Shown here piece after piece: positions 51,818 to 59,217 of a stretch of DNA of 64,000 bases. Where the stretch lies: the NCBI RefSeq assembly GCF_003967355.1, contig NZ_BIFH01000021.1:154103-218102 (forward strand), read 5' to 3'. The translations under genes were made by a program, and so were the position numbers. Every line of letters begins with the position of its first letter. Position 1 is the first letter of the stretch. The notes beneath the pieces were generated by a model. The model was not told where the DNA came from and did no database searches. It worked only from the letters and a program-made list of their open reading frames with translations. Origin of the DNA: Embleya hyalina (lineage in GTDB: Bacteria; Actinomycetota; Actinomycetes; Streptomycetales; Streptomycetaceae).

Positions 51818-53785
51818 ATGGCCGTGCAGGTCTCGTACCCCGGCGTCTACATCGAAGAGACCGAGCCCGCCGCGCCCATCCAGGGCGTGTCGACCAGCGT
51901 CGCGGCGTTCATCGGCATCAGCGCGCAGGGGCCGATCGCCGAACCCACCCTGGTGACCAGCCCGGACGCGTTCACCGCGCTGTTCGGCCCGCCCGTCGAC
52001 GGCGGCGACGTGCCCTACTATCTGCCGCTCGCCGTGGACGGCTTCTTCCGCAACGGCGGCACCCAGTGCTTCGTGCTGCGCGTGGGCACCGCGACACCGG
52101 CCGGGATCGACCTGCCGGCGCGGGCGACGGGGGCGCCGGCCGCGGCCCGGGTGGTGGCCCGTCTCGACGGGCCCGACGGCGAGGGCGGTTCCGTGCGGAT
52201 CGCCGACTCCAGCGCGCTGGCCGCCGCGTTGACCGCGGCCGGCGCCGGTACCGACCTGCCCGTGGTCCGGGGCAGCGCGAGCATCACCGCCGTCGACGCC
52301 ACCCGGCGCGTGCTCACCGTGAACGCGGTCGACGGCCTGGCGGTGGGCGATCGGGTGGTGGTGGCCAAGGGCACCGATCGGCAGACGTCGCGGGTGACGT
52401 CGGTCCAGGCGCCGGACACGGTCGTGCTGGCGAGCGGCCTGTCGGGCACGGTCGACTTCGCCGGCGGCACCGTGACCGGTGACGATCTCGCCGCCGGGGA
52501 CACCGTGTTGCGGCTGACCGTGCCCGCCGCGATCGCGCTGCGCCCGCTGGTCCCGGTCGGCTCCTCCGTGCGGATCTCCGACGGCACCAACACCGAGTGG
52601 GGCATCGTCGCGGCGGTCTCCAACGACGCGATCACCCTGCGCAAGCCGCTCGCCAAGGCGTACCGGCTCACCGCGCCGACGCGGGTGGCCACCGCCGAGT
52701 TCGACCTCACCGTCACCGACCGCAACGGCCGGGCCGTCGGGTATCCGGGACTGTCCACCACCCCGTCGCATCCGCGCTGGTGGGGCGGGCCCGCGGTGAC
52801 GAGCGACTACCTGCGGATCGTGATCGCGGCCGACGCGCCGATCCCGGCGGGCGATCCACGCCCCAGGGCCGGGACGTACGCCCTCGCCGGCGCCGTGGCC
52901 GACGTGCCCGCCGGCTCCTGGGCCGACGTGGCGAACAAGATGCCCCAGCACCTGAACCTGCTCCGCCCGATCGACGAGATCAGCCTCGTACTCGCGCCGG
53001 GCTGCACCGACACCGGCGCACAGCGGGCGATCGTCGAGCACTGCGAGTCGTTGTACGACCGCTTCGCGATCCTGGACAGCCTGCCCGGCGTGGACGTGGT
53101 CACGGTCAAGGCCCAACGCGCCGACCTCACCGGCGCGTTGGACAAGGGATTCGCGGCGCTCTACTACCCGTGGATCCAACTCCGCGACCCCGCCAAGCAG
53201 GCGGTGGTCGTGCACCCGCCGTCCGGCCACCTGGCCGGGATCTACGCGCACACCGACGCCACCCGCGGCGTCCACAAGGCCCCGGCCAACGTCGGCATCG
53301 CGGGCGCGCTGGGCCTGGAACGGCGGCTGAGCGACGCGGATCAGGGCCTGCTCAACCCCGACGGGGTCAACGCGCTGCGCATCCTGCCCGGACGCGGATC
53401 GCCGGTGGTGTGGGGTGCGCGCACCACCGCGGGAGATCGCAATTGGCAGTACGTGAACGTGCGACGGTTGTTCCTCTACCTGGAGGAGTCGATCCAACTC
53501 GGGCTGCGCGGAGCGGTGTTCGAGCCGAACGACCTCGAACTGTGGGGCAAGCTCAAGCACACCCTCACCGAATTCCTCACCCGGGTCTGGCGCGACGGCG
53601 CGCTGTTCGGCGCCAAGGCCAAGGACGCCTTCTTCGTCCGCATCGACGAGGCGCTCAATCCGCCGAGCACCCGCAAACTCGGGCTGCTCCACATCGAGAT
53701 CGGCGTACAGCCGGTCTACCCGGCCGAGTTCATCGTGGTCCGGATCGGCATCTGGGACGGCGGCGCGGAGGTCAGCGAGCAGTAG
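51818..53785 (+). CDS. Contractile tail sheath protein
   Basis: A 655-residue sheath subunit. The N-terminus VQVSYPGVYIEETEPAAPIQGVSTSVAAFIGISAQGP is the typical sheath opening. Residues about 90-340 are a variable outer insertion, rich in beta strands. The C-terminal conserved part includes AALYYPWIQLRDPAKQAVVVHPPSGHLAGIYAHTDATRGVHKAPANVG, VWGARTTAGDRNWQYVNVRRLFLYLEESI (around residue 531) and the handshake strand at the end. Its contraction drives the tube. RBS GAGAGGA precedes ATG 51818. One sheath gene is visible in this locus. Confidence 0.94.
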   Translation: MAVQVSYPGVYIEETEPAAPIQGVSTSVAAFIGISAQGPIAEPTLVTSPDAFTALFGPPVDGGDVPYYLPLAVDGFFRNGGTQCFVLRVGTATPAGIDLPARATGAPAAARVVARLDGPDGEGGSVRIADSSALAAALTAAGAGTDLPVVRGSASITAVDATRRVLTVNAVDGLAVGDRVVVAKGTDRQTSRVTSVQAPDTVVLASGLSGTVDFAGGTVTGDDLAAGDTVLRLTVPAAIALRPLVPVGSSVRISDGTNTEWGIVAAVSNDAITLRKPLAKAYRLTAPTRVATAEFDLTVTDRNGRAVGYPGLSTTPSHPRWWGGPAVTSDYLRIVIAADAPIPAGDPRPRAGTYALAGAVADVPAGSWADVANKMPQHLNLLRPIDEISLVLAPGCTDTGAQRAIVEHCESLYDRFAILDSLPGVDVVTVKAQRADLTGALDKGFAALYYPWIQLRDPAKQAVVVHPPSGHLAGIYAHTDATRGVHKAPANVGIAGALGLERRLSDADQGLLNPDGVNALRILPGRGSPVVWGARTTAGDRNWQYVNVRRLFLYLEESIQLGLRGAVFEPNDLELWGKLKHTLTEFLTRVWRDGALFGAKAKDAFFVRIDEALNPPSTRKLGLLHIEIGVQPVYPAEFIVVRIGIWDGGAEVSEQ

Positions 53786-53864
53786 CGGGCGCCCGGCGGC
53801 GCGACACCGACCGGTACGAACACCGACCGGCACGACAGGGCAACGACAGGCAGTGGAGGGCGCC

Positions 53865-54302
53865 GTGAGCACGGGCGATATCCAGGACCCCTTTGTCAAT
53901 TTCAACTTCAAGGTCGAACTCGACGGGATCATCCGCGTCGGCTTCCACGAGGTGAGCGGCCTCGACGCGACGGTGGACGTGGTGGAGCACCGCGAGGGCG
54001 GCTGGAACATCACCCCCTACAAGTTCCCCGGTCAGGCCAAATTCGCCAATATCATGCTCAAGTGGGGCATGACCACCGACACCGAACTGTACGACTGGCA
54101 CCGGCAGATCGTCGAGGGCGACATCGTCCGCAAGAACGGCGCGGTGCTGCTCCTGGACCGGCGCGGCGTGGTCACCTCGCGCTGGAACTTCGTCCGCGCC
54201 TGGCCCACCAAGTACACCGCCCCGCCACTCACCGCCGAGTCCAACGACATCGCGATCGAGACCCTGGAACTGGTCCACGAGGGCCTGGAGCGGGTGCAGT
54301 GA
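53865..54302 (+). CDS. Tail tube protein (gp19/Hcp-like)
   Basis: A 145-residue tube subunit. DPFVNFNFKVELDGIIRVGFHEVSGLDATVDVVEHREGG, YKFPGQAKFANIMLKWGMTTDTELYDWHRQIVEG and ETLELVHEGLERV match phage-tail gp19/Afp1-like tube proteins, which stack in rings to form the inner tube. The GTG start at 53865 is preceded by GGAGGG. Its TGA overlaps the next GTG, coupling it to the chaperone gene. It is the only tube gene seen; many CIS loci carry more than one. Confidence 0.93.
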   Translation: MSTGDIQDPFVNFNFKVELDGIIRVGFHEVSGLDATVDVVEHREGGWNITPYKFPGQAKFANIMLKWGMTTDTELYDWHRQIVEGDIVRKNGAVLLLDRRGVVTSRWNFVRAWPTKYTAPPLTAESNDIAIETLELVHEGLERVQ

Positions 54303-54697
54303 CCATGTTGCGGATCGAACACGACTTCACCCTCCCGGTCGGACTCCTCGGCGACGACGGCACGTTGCACCGCGACGGCACGATGCGGCTGGCCACCGCC
54401 GCCGACGAGATCCTGCCGCTCGCCGACCCGCGCGTGCAGCGCAACCCGGCCTATCTGTCGGTGATCCTGCTCAGCCGGGTGGTCACCAGGGTGGGCGCGG
54501 TCGAGACGGTCACCCCGCGCACGATCGAGACGCTGTTCGCCGCCGATCTGGCCCACCTCCAGGACCTGTACAACCGGATCAACAGCGTGGACGAGCCGGA
54601 CTCGGCGACCGAGGGGTCCTGTCCGAACTGCGGCGAGGAGGTCCGTCCGGGCCACGAGCGCCTGGGGGGATCCGCGGATATCCGGTCGATCGGCTGA
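54299..54697 (+). CDS. Tail assembly chaperone-like protein (zero-frame product)
   Basis: A 132-residue protein just after the tube gene, the usual place for phage-type tail assembly chaperones. The sequence LPVGLLGDDGTLHRDGTMRLATAADEILPLADPRVQRNPAYLSVILLSRVVTRVGAVETVTPRTIETLFAADLAHLQDLYNRIN resembles gp41-like chaperones. A single CPNC motif lies at about residues 108-111. GTG 54299 overlaps the tube TGA (GTGA); ATG 54305 is possible. Near its end lies GGGGGGA (54664-54670) in the right frame for -1 slippage, which would replace the last 8 residues with a 56-residue DUF6760-like extension. Confidence 0.78.
   Translation: MTMLRIEHDFTLPVGLLGDDGTLHRDGTMRLATAADEILPLADPRVQRNPAYLSVILLSRVVTRVGAVETVTPRTIETLFAADLAHLQDLYNRINSVDEPDSATEGSCPNCGEEVRPGHERLGGSADIRSIG
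54664..54670 (+). promoter_or_regulatory. Putative -1 programmed frameshift heptamer GGGGGGA
   Basis: Read in the chaperone frame as G GGG GGA, this is an X XXY YYZ slippery heptamer. A -1 slip re-pairs both tRNAs on GGG codons and continues into the DUF6760-like frame, bypassing the TGA at 54695-54697. A downstream stimulatory structure is possible (GC-rich, palindromic GATATC nearby) but not demonstrated. Confidence 0.6.
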
Positions 54698-54840
54698 GGG
54701 AGGAGATCGCCTTCGTCGCCTACCACCTGCACTGGTCGCACGCCGAACTGATGGACCTCGACCACGCCGAGCGTCGCCGATGGGTGGAGCGGGTGTCGGC
54801 GATCAACCAGCGCCTCAACGAGGCGGCGGGCGGCGGTTGA
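54670..54840 (+). CDS. DUF6760-like frame, probably expressed only by -1 frameshift from the upstream chaperone gene
   Basis: Fifty-six codons ending at TGA 54838-54840: RGYPVDRLREEIAFVAYHLHW, HAELMDLDHAERRRWVERVSAINQRLNE. As I recall, the pattern YPxDRLxEEVAYVAYHxHW with a following RRRWVxE is that of DUF6760 proteins in actinobacterial CIS loci. No ATG, GTG or TTG exists in this frame upstream of the conserved part; the first ATG (54752) lies inside the domain. Either a -1 shift at 54664-54670 fuses it to the chaperone (total about 180 residues), or a CTG at 54694, overlapping the chaperone TGA, serves as start. The conserved YPVDRL before that CTG favours the frameshift. A single-base sequence error is the remaining alternative. 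Confidence 0.7.
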   Translation: MRGYPVDRLREEIAFVAYHLHWSHAELMDLDHAERRRWVERVSAINQRLNEAAGGG

Positions 54841-54956
54841 CGTCGGATGGGGGAGCGCGGAGCGCGAGCCCGCGCGGCGGGCGTGGATGTGCGTACGAGC
54901 ACCGGGCGCATCGGAGCACCGGTCGTGAACGTGGGTATCGGGAAGGGAGTTCGACC

Positions 54957-55718
54957 GTGATCGTCACGGGAGCGCGTCCGCCGTCGGCGGGGTGGCCGGT
55001 TCGGGCGGCGGCCTCCTCGATGCTTGCCGCCGTTCGTGCCCGGGTCGAGCCGGGCGCCGCGCGGGACCGGGCCAAGCGGGTCGAGGGGCGCGTGTCCGGG
55101 GCCGCGTTCGTGCTGCGGGTGGCGCCGCGTGCGCCGAGGCCCCCGAAGGCGCGGGAGATTCCCGTGCGGGTCGCGGACGTTCGGCGGTGTGCGCACGTGC
55201 GGCTCGATGTGCGGGTGAGCCTGCCGCCGATGGTGGCGCTCACGCGGGTCGAGCGGGTCGACGCGGGTGGGGTGGCCGGGTCCGGGGTGGTCGGCGGGCC
55301 GCCGGTACCGGTGTTGCGTACCGGGTCCGCCGGGGGCGGGGTGGTCGAACGGGCGCGTGCGACACGCCGGTTGTACGAGCGGGGGGCCGGGCACGGTCGG
55401 CGGATCGAGGAGCCGGGCGGCCGGCCGACCCCGACGTCGCGCGGCGCGGGACCCACCACGCCCGGGGCGGCGCCCTACGCACGGCCCCGGAGCGTGTTGA
55501 CGTTCGCCGCCCCCGCCCGACCCGAGCCCGCCCCGGCCGCCGCGCCCGGGTATTCGGCCGATCCGATCGCCCGGGACCGGGCCGCGCGGCCGGATCGCGC
55601 CGCCCCGGCCGCGCCCGCGCTCACCTCCGCGGATCTGCCGCGCCTGGTGGACGGCGTGGTGCGGGAGATCGATCGCCGGGTGCTCGCCCGCCAGGAGCGT
55701 CGGGGGTGGAGCCGATGA
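54957..55718 (+). CDS. CIS-associated Pro/Arg-rich protein of unknown function
   Basis: A 253-residue protein. Most of the chain (about residues 15-215) is rich in Ala, Arg, Pro and Gly with few hydrophobic blocks and is probably extended. The last 35 residues form an amphipathic helix, TSADLPRLVDGVVREIDRRVLARQERRGW, typical of the conserved C-terminus of a short structural protein between the chaperone and LysM genes in Streptomyces-type CIS loci. GGGAG precedes GTG 54957 by seven bases. Its stop overlaps the next ATG. The function is unknown; a linking role between tube and baseplate is speculation. Confidence 0.65.
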   Translation: MIVTGARPPSAGWPVRAAASSMLAAVRARVEPGAARDRAKRVEGRVSGAAFVLRVAPRAPRPPKAREIPVRVADVRRCAHVRLDVRVSLPPMVALTRVERVDAGGVAGSGVVGGPPVPVLRTGSAGGGVVERARATRRLYERGAGHGRRIEEPGGRPTPTSRGAGPTTPGAAPYARPRSVLTFAAPARPEPAPAAAPGYSADPIARDRAARPDRAAPAAPALTSADLPRLVDGVVREIDRRVLARQERRGWSR

Positions 55719-56413
55719 CGGTCATGGAACGTGCGACGATCACCGATTCCGTCACCGGCAAGGTCACCCGCGTGTTGTTCAACCCGGAGGACTACACGGT
55801 CGACCGGCAGACCACCTACGCCCAACTCCCGGTGCCCGGACTGTCCGCGCCGATCGTGCAGTTCGTGCACGGCAACGCGCAGACCCTGGAGATGGAACTG
55901 TTCCTCGACTCCCTGGAGGCGAACGACCAGGCGGGCGCGGGCAGCGACGTGCGGATCCTGGTGCGGCGCGTCGTCGACCTGATGAACATCGACCCCACGC
56001 TGCACGCCCCGCCGCCGCTGGTGTTCGCCTGGTCGAGTCTGACCTTCACCTGCGTACTGACCCGGGTCGCGCAGAAGTTCGTGATGTTCAAGCCGGACGG
56101 CACCCCGGTGCGGGCCCGACTGAGCGTCACCTTCAGCGAGTTCCGCAACGTGGACATGGAGGCGAAGGAGGTCAAGCGGCAGACCTCCGACTACACCAAG
56201 GCGCATACGGTCGTGGCCGGCGAGACGTTGCAACTGATCGCCTGGCGCGAGTACGGGTCCGCCTCCGCGTGGCGGCCGATCGCGCTGTACAACGGGCTGG
56301 ACGACCCGCGCGTATTGGCCGTCGGCGACACGCTGCACATCCCGCGCCTGCCGTACCGGGACCGGGGTACCGACGAGGTCTTCGACGCGCCGCCGCCGGA
56401 GGTGCCGGCATGA
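55715..56413 (+). CDS. LysM-domain baseplate protein (Afp7/gp53-like)
   Basis: A 232-residue baseplate component. Residues 1-160 form a tube-like domain (VTRVLFNPEDYTVDRQTTYAQLPVPGLSAPIVQFVHGNAQTLEMELFLD) that packs on the first tube ring. Residues 163-210 are a LysM module (AHTVVAGETLQLIAWREYGSASAWRPIALYNGLDDPRVLAVGDTLHIP), as in Afp7 and P2 gpX-type proteins. It overlaps both neighbours by 4 bp. It should sit between tube and hub and may also contact peptidoglycan. Confidence 0.9.
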   Translation: MTVMERATITDSVTGKVTRVLFNPEDYTVDRQTTYAQLPVPGLSAPIVQFVHGNAQTLEMELFLDSLEANDQAGAGSDVRILVRRVVDLMNIDPTLHAPPPLVFAWSSLTFTCVLTRVAQKFVMFKPDGTPVRARLSVTFSEFRNVDMEAKEVKRQTSDYTKAHTVVAGETLQLIAWREYGSASAWRPIALYNGLDDPRVLAVGDTLHIPRLPYRDRGTDEVFDAPPPEVPA

Positions 56414-57645
56414 CCGTATTCCCGTACTACGCACCGGAGATGCGGCTGCGGTTCGCCGGGCGGCCCGCGCCGGCGGCGGTGCGCGGCTCGGTCACCGGGG
56501 TCACCTGCCAGACGGGCATGGGCGACGCGGACCGCCTGGAGGTCTCGCTCGCCAACGAGGCGCTGCGTTGGCTGGACGATCCGCTGTTCGGGCTCGACAC
56601 CGAGGTGAGCATCGCCCTGGGCTACGCGCCGGACGAGCCGCGCCGGTTGTTCACCGGCGAAGTGGTGGGCAGCGAGGCGACGTTCCCCGCCGACGGCATC
56701 CCGATGTTGCGGGTGATCGCGCAGGACCGTCGGACCCGGCTCGCCGCCGCCTCGCCCGCACGCTGGTTCGGGGTGCCGGTGCCCAAACTCGGCGTGCTGC
56801 CGCTGCCGGACCCGGTGGTCGCCCCGCTGCTCGCGGTCGAACACGGGATGATCCCGCTGCTCGACCCGCTGGGCGCGTTCCTTTCCGCCGCCCTGGGCGT
56901 GGTCGACGTGGTGGCCTCGGTCGAGGACCCGAGCATGCGGCAGCGGGTGGTGCGGCGGCAACACTCGGAGACCACGCTCGACTTCCTGCGGAAGATCGCC
57001 GCGGAGAACGCGTGGGAGTTGATCGTCGAGCACGACAGCGAACCGTCGGGATTCGTGCTGCGGCTGATGTCGCCCGCCGCGTATCTGTCGCCCGACGTGA
57101 GCCTGCGGTACGGGAGTTCGCTGATCGAGTTCAACCCCCGGATCAGCACCGTCGGCCAGGTGGGGCGGGTCTCGGTGCGGGTTTGGCGGTCGGAGGTCGG
57201 CCTGGAACTGACCATCGCGGTCGGCTACGACTGGGACCGCCGGGCGCTGACCATCGAGGTGGTTCCCGGATTCCGGGGGCCGGAGGGTCGGGGCGGGCCC
57301 GCGCGCGAGGTGTTGCTCGTGGACGAACCGGTGACCATCGCCACCGCACCGCGACTGATCGTGTCCAAGCTGCTGCCCCGGCTGAACCGGCGTACCACCG
57401 CGAGCGGTTCGTGTGTGGGCGACCCGCGGATCACGGCGGGTCGGGTATTGCGGATCGAAGGCGTGGGGGAGACGTTCGGCGGCCTGTGGCGAGTGGTCTC
57501 GGCCCAGCACACCCTCGACGGCGGCGGCTACCGCACCTCCTTCGACCTGCGCAAGGAGATCTGGTTCGGCGGCATCCCGCCCGCCGCACAGGGCGCGGTC
57601 CGCGTGCAGGGCGGGCTGTTGTCGCTGCCCGCGCCGAACTCGTAG
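56410..57645 (+). CDS. Phage late control gene D-like hub protein (VgrG N-terminal part)
   Basis: A 411-residue protein of the gpD/gp27 family, which forms the trimeric hub below the tube. MRLRFAGRPAPAAVRGSVTGVTCQTGMGDADRLEVSLANEALRWLDDPLFGLDTEVSIALGYAP opens the first barrel. SETTLDFLRKIAAENAWELIVEHDSEPSGFVLRLMSP and VLRIEGVGETFGGLWRVVSAQHTLDGGGYRTSFDLRKEIW close the fold. It is separate from the spike encoded next, unlike fused VgrG. ATG overlaps the LysM gene stop. Confidence 0.88.
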   Translation: MTVFPYYAPEMRLRFAGRPAPAAVRGSVTGVTCQTGMGDADRLEVSLANEALRWLDDPLFGLDTEVSIALGYAPDEPRRLFTGEVVGSEATFPADGIPMLRVIAQDRRTRLAAASPARWFGVPVPKLGVLPLPDPVVAPLLAVEHGMIPLLDPLGAFLSAALGVVDVVASVEDPSMRQRVVRRQHSETTLDFLRKIAAENAWELIVEHDSEPSGFVLRLMSPAAYLSPDVSLRYGSSLIEFNPRISTVGQVGRVSVRVWRSEVGLELTIAVGYDWDRRALTIEVVPGFRGPEGRGGPAREVLLVDEPVTIATAPRLIVSKLLPRLNRRTTASGSCVGDPRITAGRVLRIEGVGETFGGLWRVVSAQHTLDGGGYRTSFDLRKEIWFGGIPPAAQGAVRVQGGLLSLPAPNS

Positions 57646-57751
57646 GTGGGTGACGCGACTTGCCGCAGACCCGATCCGTCACCGACGACCGGCCGCGCCG
57701 TGCGCGGACCGGCCCGATGTTCCGACCGCTCGACCTCCCGGGAGGACCGGC

Positions 57752-58405
57752 ATGTTCGAACCGCTTTTCGACGCCCTCGACGACATCCACGAGTCGGACA
57801 GCCCCCGGGTGACCGGCGTGGCGCCCGCGACCGTGGTGGACAACCTCGACCTGACCGGGGCCGGGCGGGTGCAGATCCGGTACGCGTGGCTGCCGGGTGT
57901 CGAGCCGTGGGCGCGGGTGTGCGCGACGGTGGCGGGTGACGGGTCGGGCGTGTGGTTCATGCCGCAGCCCGACGACGAGGTCCTGGTCGCGTTCCGCAAC
58001 GGCGACGTGCGCGAGCCGTACGTGCTCGGCGGACTCTGGACGATGACCTCGCGCCCGCCCGCGGCGCTGCCCACCGACTCGATCACCAAGCGCATGATCC
58101 GCACCCCCGTGGGCCACGAGATCGCCATCGACGACCTGGTGCAGAAGCTCACGCTGACCCACACCCTGGGCCACTCGATCGAGATCGCCGCGGACGGGAT
58201 CACCCTGTCGGTGGCGGGCGGCGCGGCGAAGATCTCGCTGAGCGCGTCCGGCGCGGTGAGCATCACCGGCACCCGCTCGGTGGAGGTGACCGGCCTGGAT
58301 GTGAGCGTCAAGGCCGGCAACGGCCTGACGGCGAACGCGACTCGGGCGGACGTCCGGGCCGCCGCCACATGCAGCATCCAGGGCGCGCTCGTGAAGATCA
58401 ACTGA
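57752..58405 (+). CDS. VgrG/gp5-type baseplate spike
   Basis: A 217-residue spike. An OB-fold at about residues 35-105 (GAGRVQIRYAWLPGVEPWARVCATVAGDGSGVWFMPQPDDEVLVAFRNGDVREPYVLGGLW) matches phage_base_V/gp5. The C-terminal region (about 120-217) contains beta-helix-like repeats (ITLSVAGGAAKISLSASGAVSITGTRSVEVTGLDVSVKAG). GGGAGGA precedes ATG 57752. Together with the PAAR protein it forms the membrane-piercing tip. Confidence 0.9.
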   Translation: MFEPLFDALDDIHESDSPRVTGVAPATVVDNLDLTGAGRVQIRYAWLPGVEPWARVCATVAGDGSGVWFMPQPDDEVLVAFRNGDVREPYVLGGLWTMTSRPPAALPTDSITKRMIRTPVGHEIAIDDLVQKLTLTHTLGHSIEIAADGITLSVAGGAAKISLSASGAVSITGTRSVEVTGLDVSVKAGNGLTANATRADVRAAATCSIQGALVKIN

Positions 58406-58483
58406 CTCGCCGGACCGGGCCCGCGCGTGCGCGCGCCGTCGGATCCGAACGCACCCCGACCCACCACACCCGAGGAGGCAGCC

Positions 58484-58762
58484 GTGCCCGCAGCAGCGCG
58501 TGTCACCGACCCCACCGGTCACCCCGGCATGGTCGCGGGACCCGGCGTGGCCACCGTGCTGATCGGCGGCCTGCCCGCCGCCGTCCAGGGCGACATGCAC
58601 GCGTGCGCGTTCCCGCCGCCGGCCGCGCACCCGCCGTCGCCGTTCACCAAGGGCTCCGCGACGGTGCTCGTCGGCGGTCGCGGCGCGCTGCGGCAGGGCG
58701 ATCTCGCCGGCTGCGGTGCGCCCGTGGTGGCCGGCGCGCCGACCGTGCTGATCGGAGGCTGA
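58484..58762 (+). CDS. PAAR-domain spike tip protein
   Basis: A 92-residue PAAR protein, the sharpened cone on the spike. VTDPTGHPGMVAGPGVATVLIGGLPAAVQGDMHACAFPP, the PFTKGSATVLVGGRGALRQGD repeat and GCGAPVVAGAPTVLIGG contain the His/Cys metal ligands. GAGGAGG lies five bases before GTG 58484. No effector domain is fused to it. Confidence 0.92.
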   Translation: MPAAARVTDPTGHPGMVAGPGVATVLIGGLPAAVQGDMHACAFPPPAAHPPSPFTKGSATVLVGGRGALRQGDLAGCGAPVVAGAPTVLIGG

Positions 58763-58764
58763 CG

Positions 58765-59217
58765 GTGGCCGAACCGAGCGCTCCGCTGAATCCGGATCCC
58801 GCGCGGCGCACCCCCGACGACGCCGCCGTGCTGGGGCGGGGCTGGGCCGCGCCCGCGCACCTGGATCCGCTCGGCGAGGCGGCGCAGACGTCCGGGCCGG
58901 AGAAGGTCCGCCAGTCGGTGCTGCTGATCCTGGGCACCAGGCGTGGCGAACGTGTGATGCGCCCCGACTTCGGCGCGGGCCTGGAGGACCTGCTGTTCGA
59001 ACCGGTCACCGCGGCCACCGCCGCCGTGGTGCGGTTGCGGGTGGAACAGGGCCTGATCGCCTGGGAACCGCGGATCGACGTGCTCGGCGTCGAGGTGTCG
59101 GTGACCGACCGCGCGGCGGGACGCCTCGACGTGAGCATCGACTACCGGATCCGCGCCACCAACACCTTCTACAACCTCGTCTATCCGTTCCACCTGCACG
59201 AAGGGGCCGCCGGATGA
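58765..59217 (+). CDS. GPW/gp25-like baseplate wedge protein
   Basis: A 150-residue wedge protein. KVRQSVLLILGTRRGERVMRPDFGAGLEDLLFEPVTAATAAVVRLRVEQGLIAWEPRIDVLGVEV is the gp25 core, including the sheath-initiating strand and the conserved RPDFGxGLEDLLFEP. GTG 58765 follows the PAAR stop by two bases and overlaps the next gene by 4 bp. Confidence 0.93.
   Translation: MAEPSAPLNPDPARRTPDDAAVLGRGWAAPAHLDPLGEAAQTSGPEKVRQSVLLILGTRRGERVMRPDFGAGLEDLLFEPVTAATAAVVRLRVEQGLIAWEPRIDVLGVEVSVTDRAAGRLDVSIDYRIRATNTFYNLVYPFHLHEGAAG

Noticed and set aside
54752-54840. ATG 54752 as the start of an independent small gene
   Set aside because: It lies inside the conserved DUF6760-like segment and would remove its first half, including the YP..RL.EE and HLHW residues.
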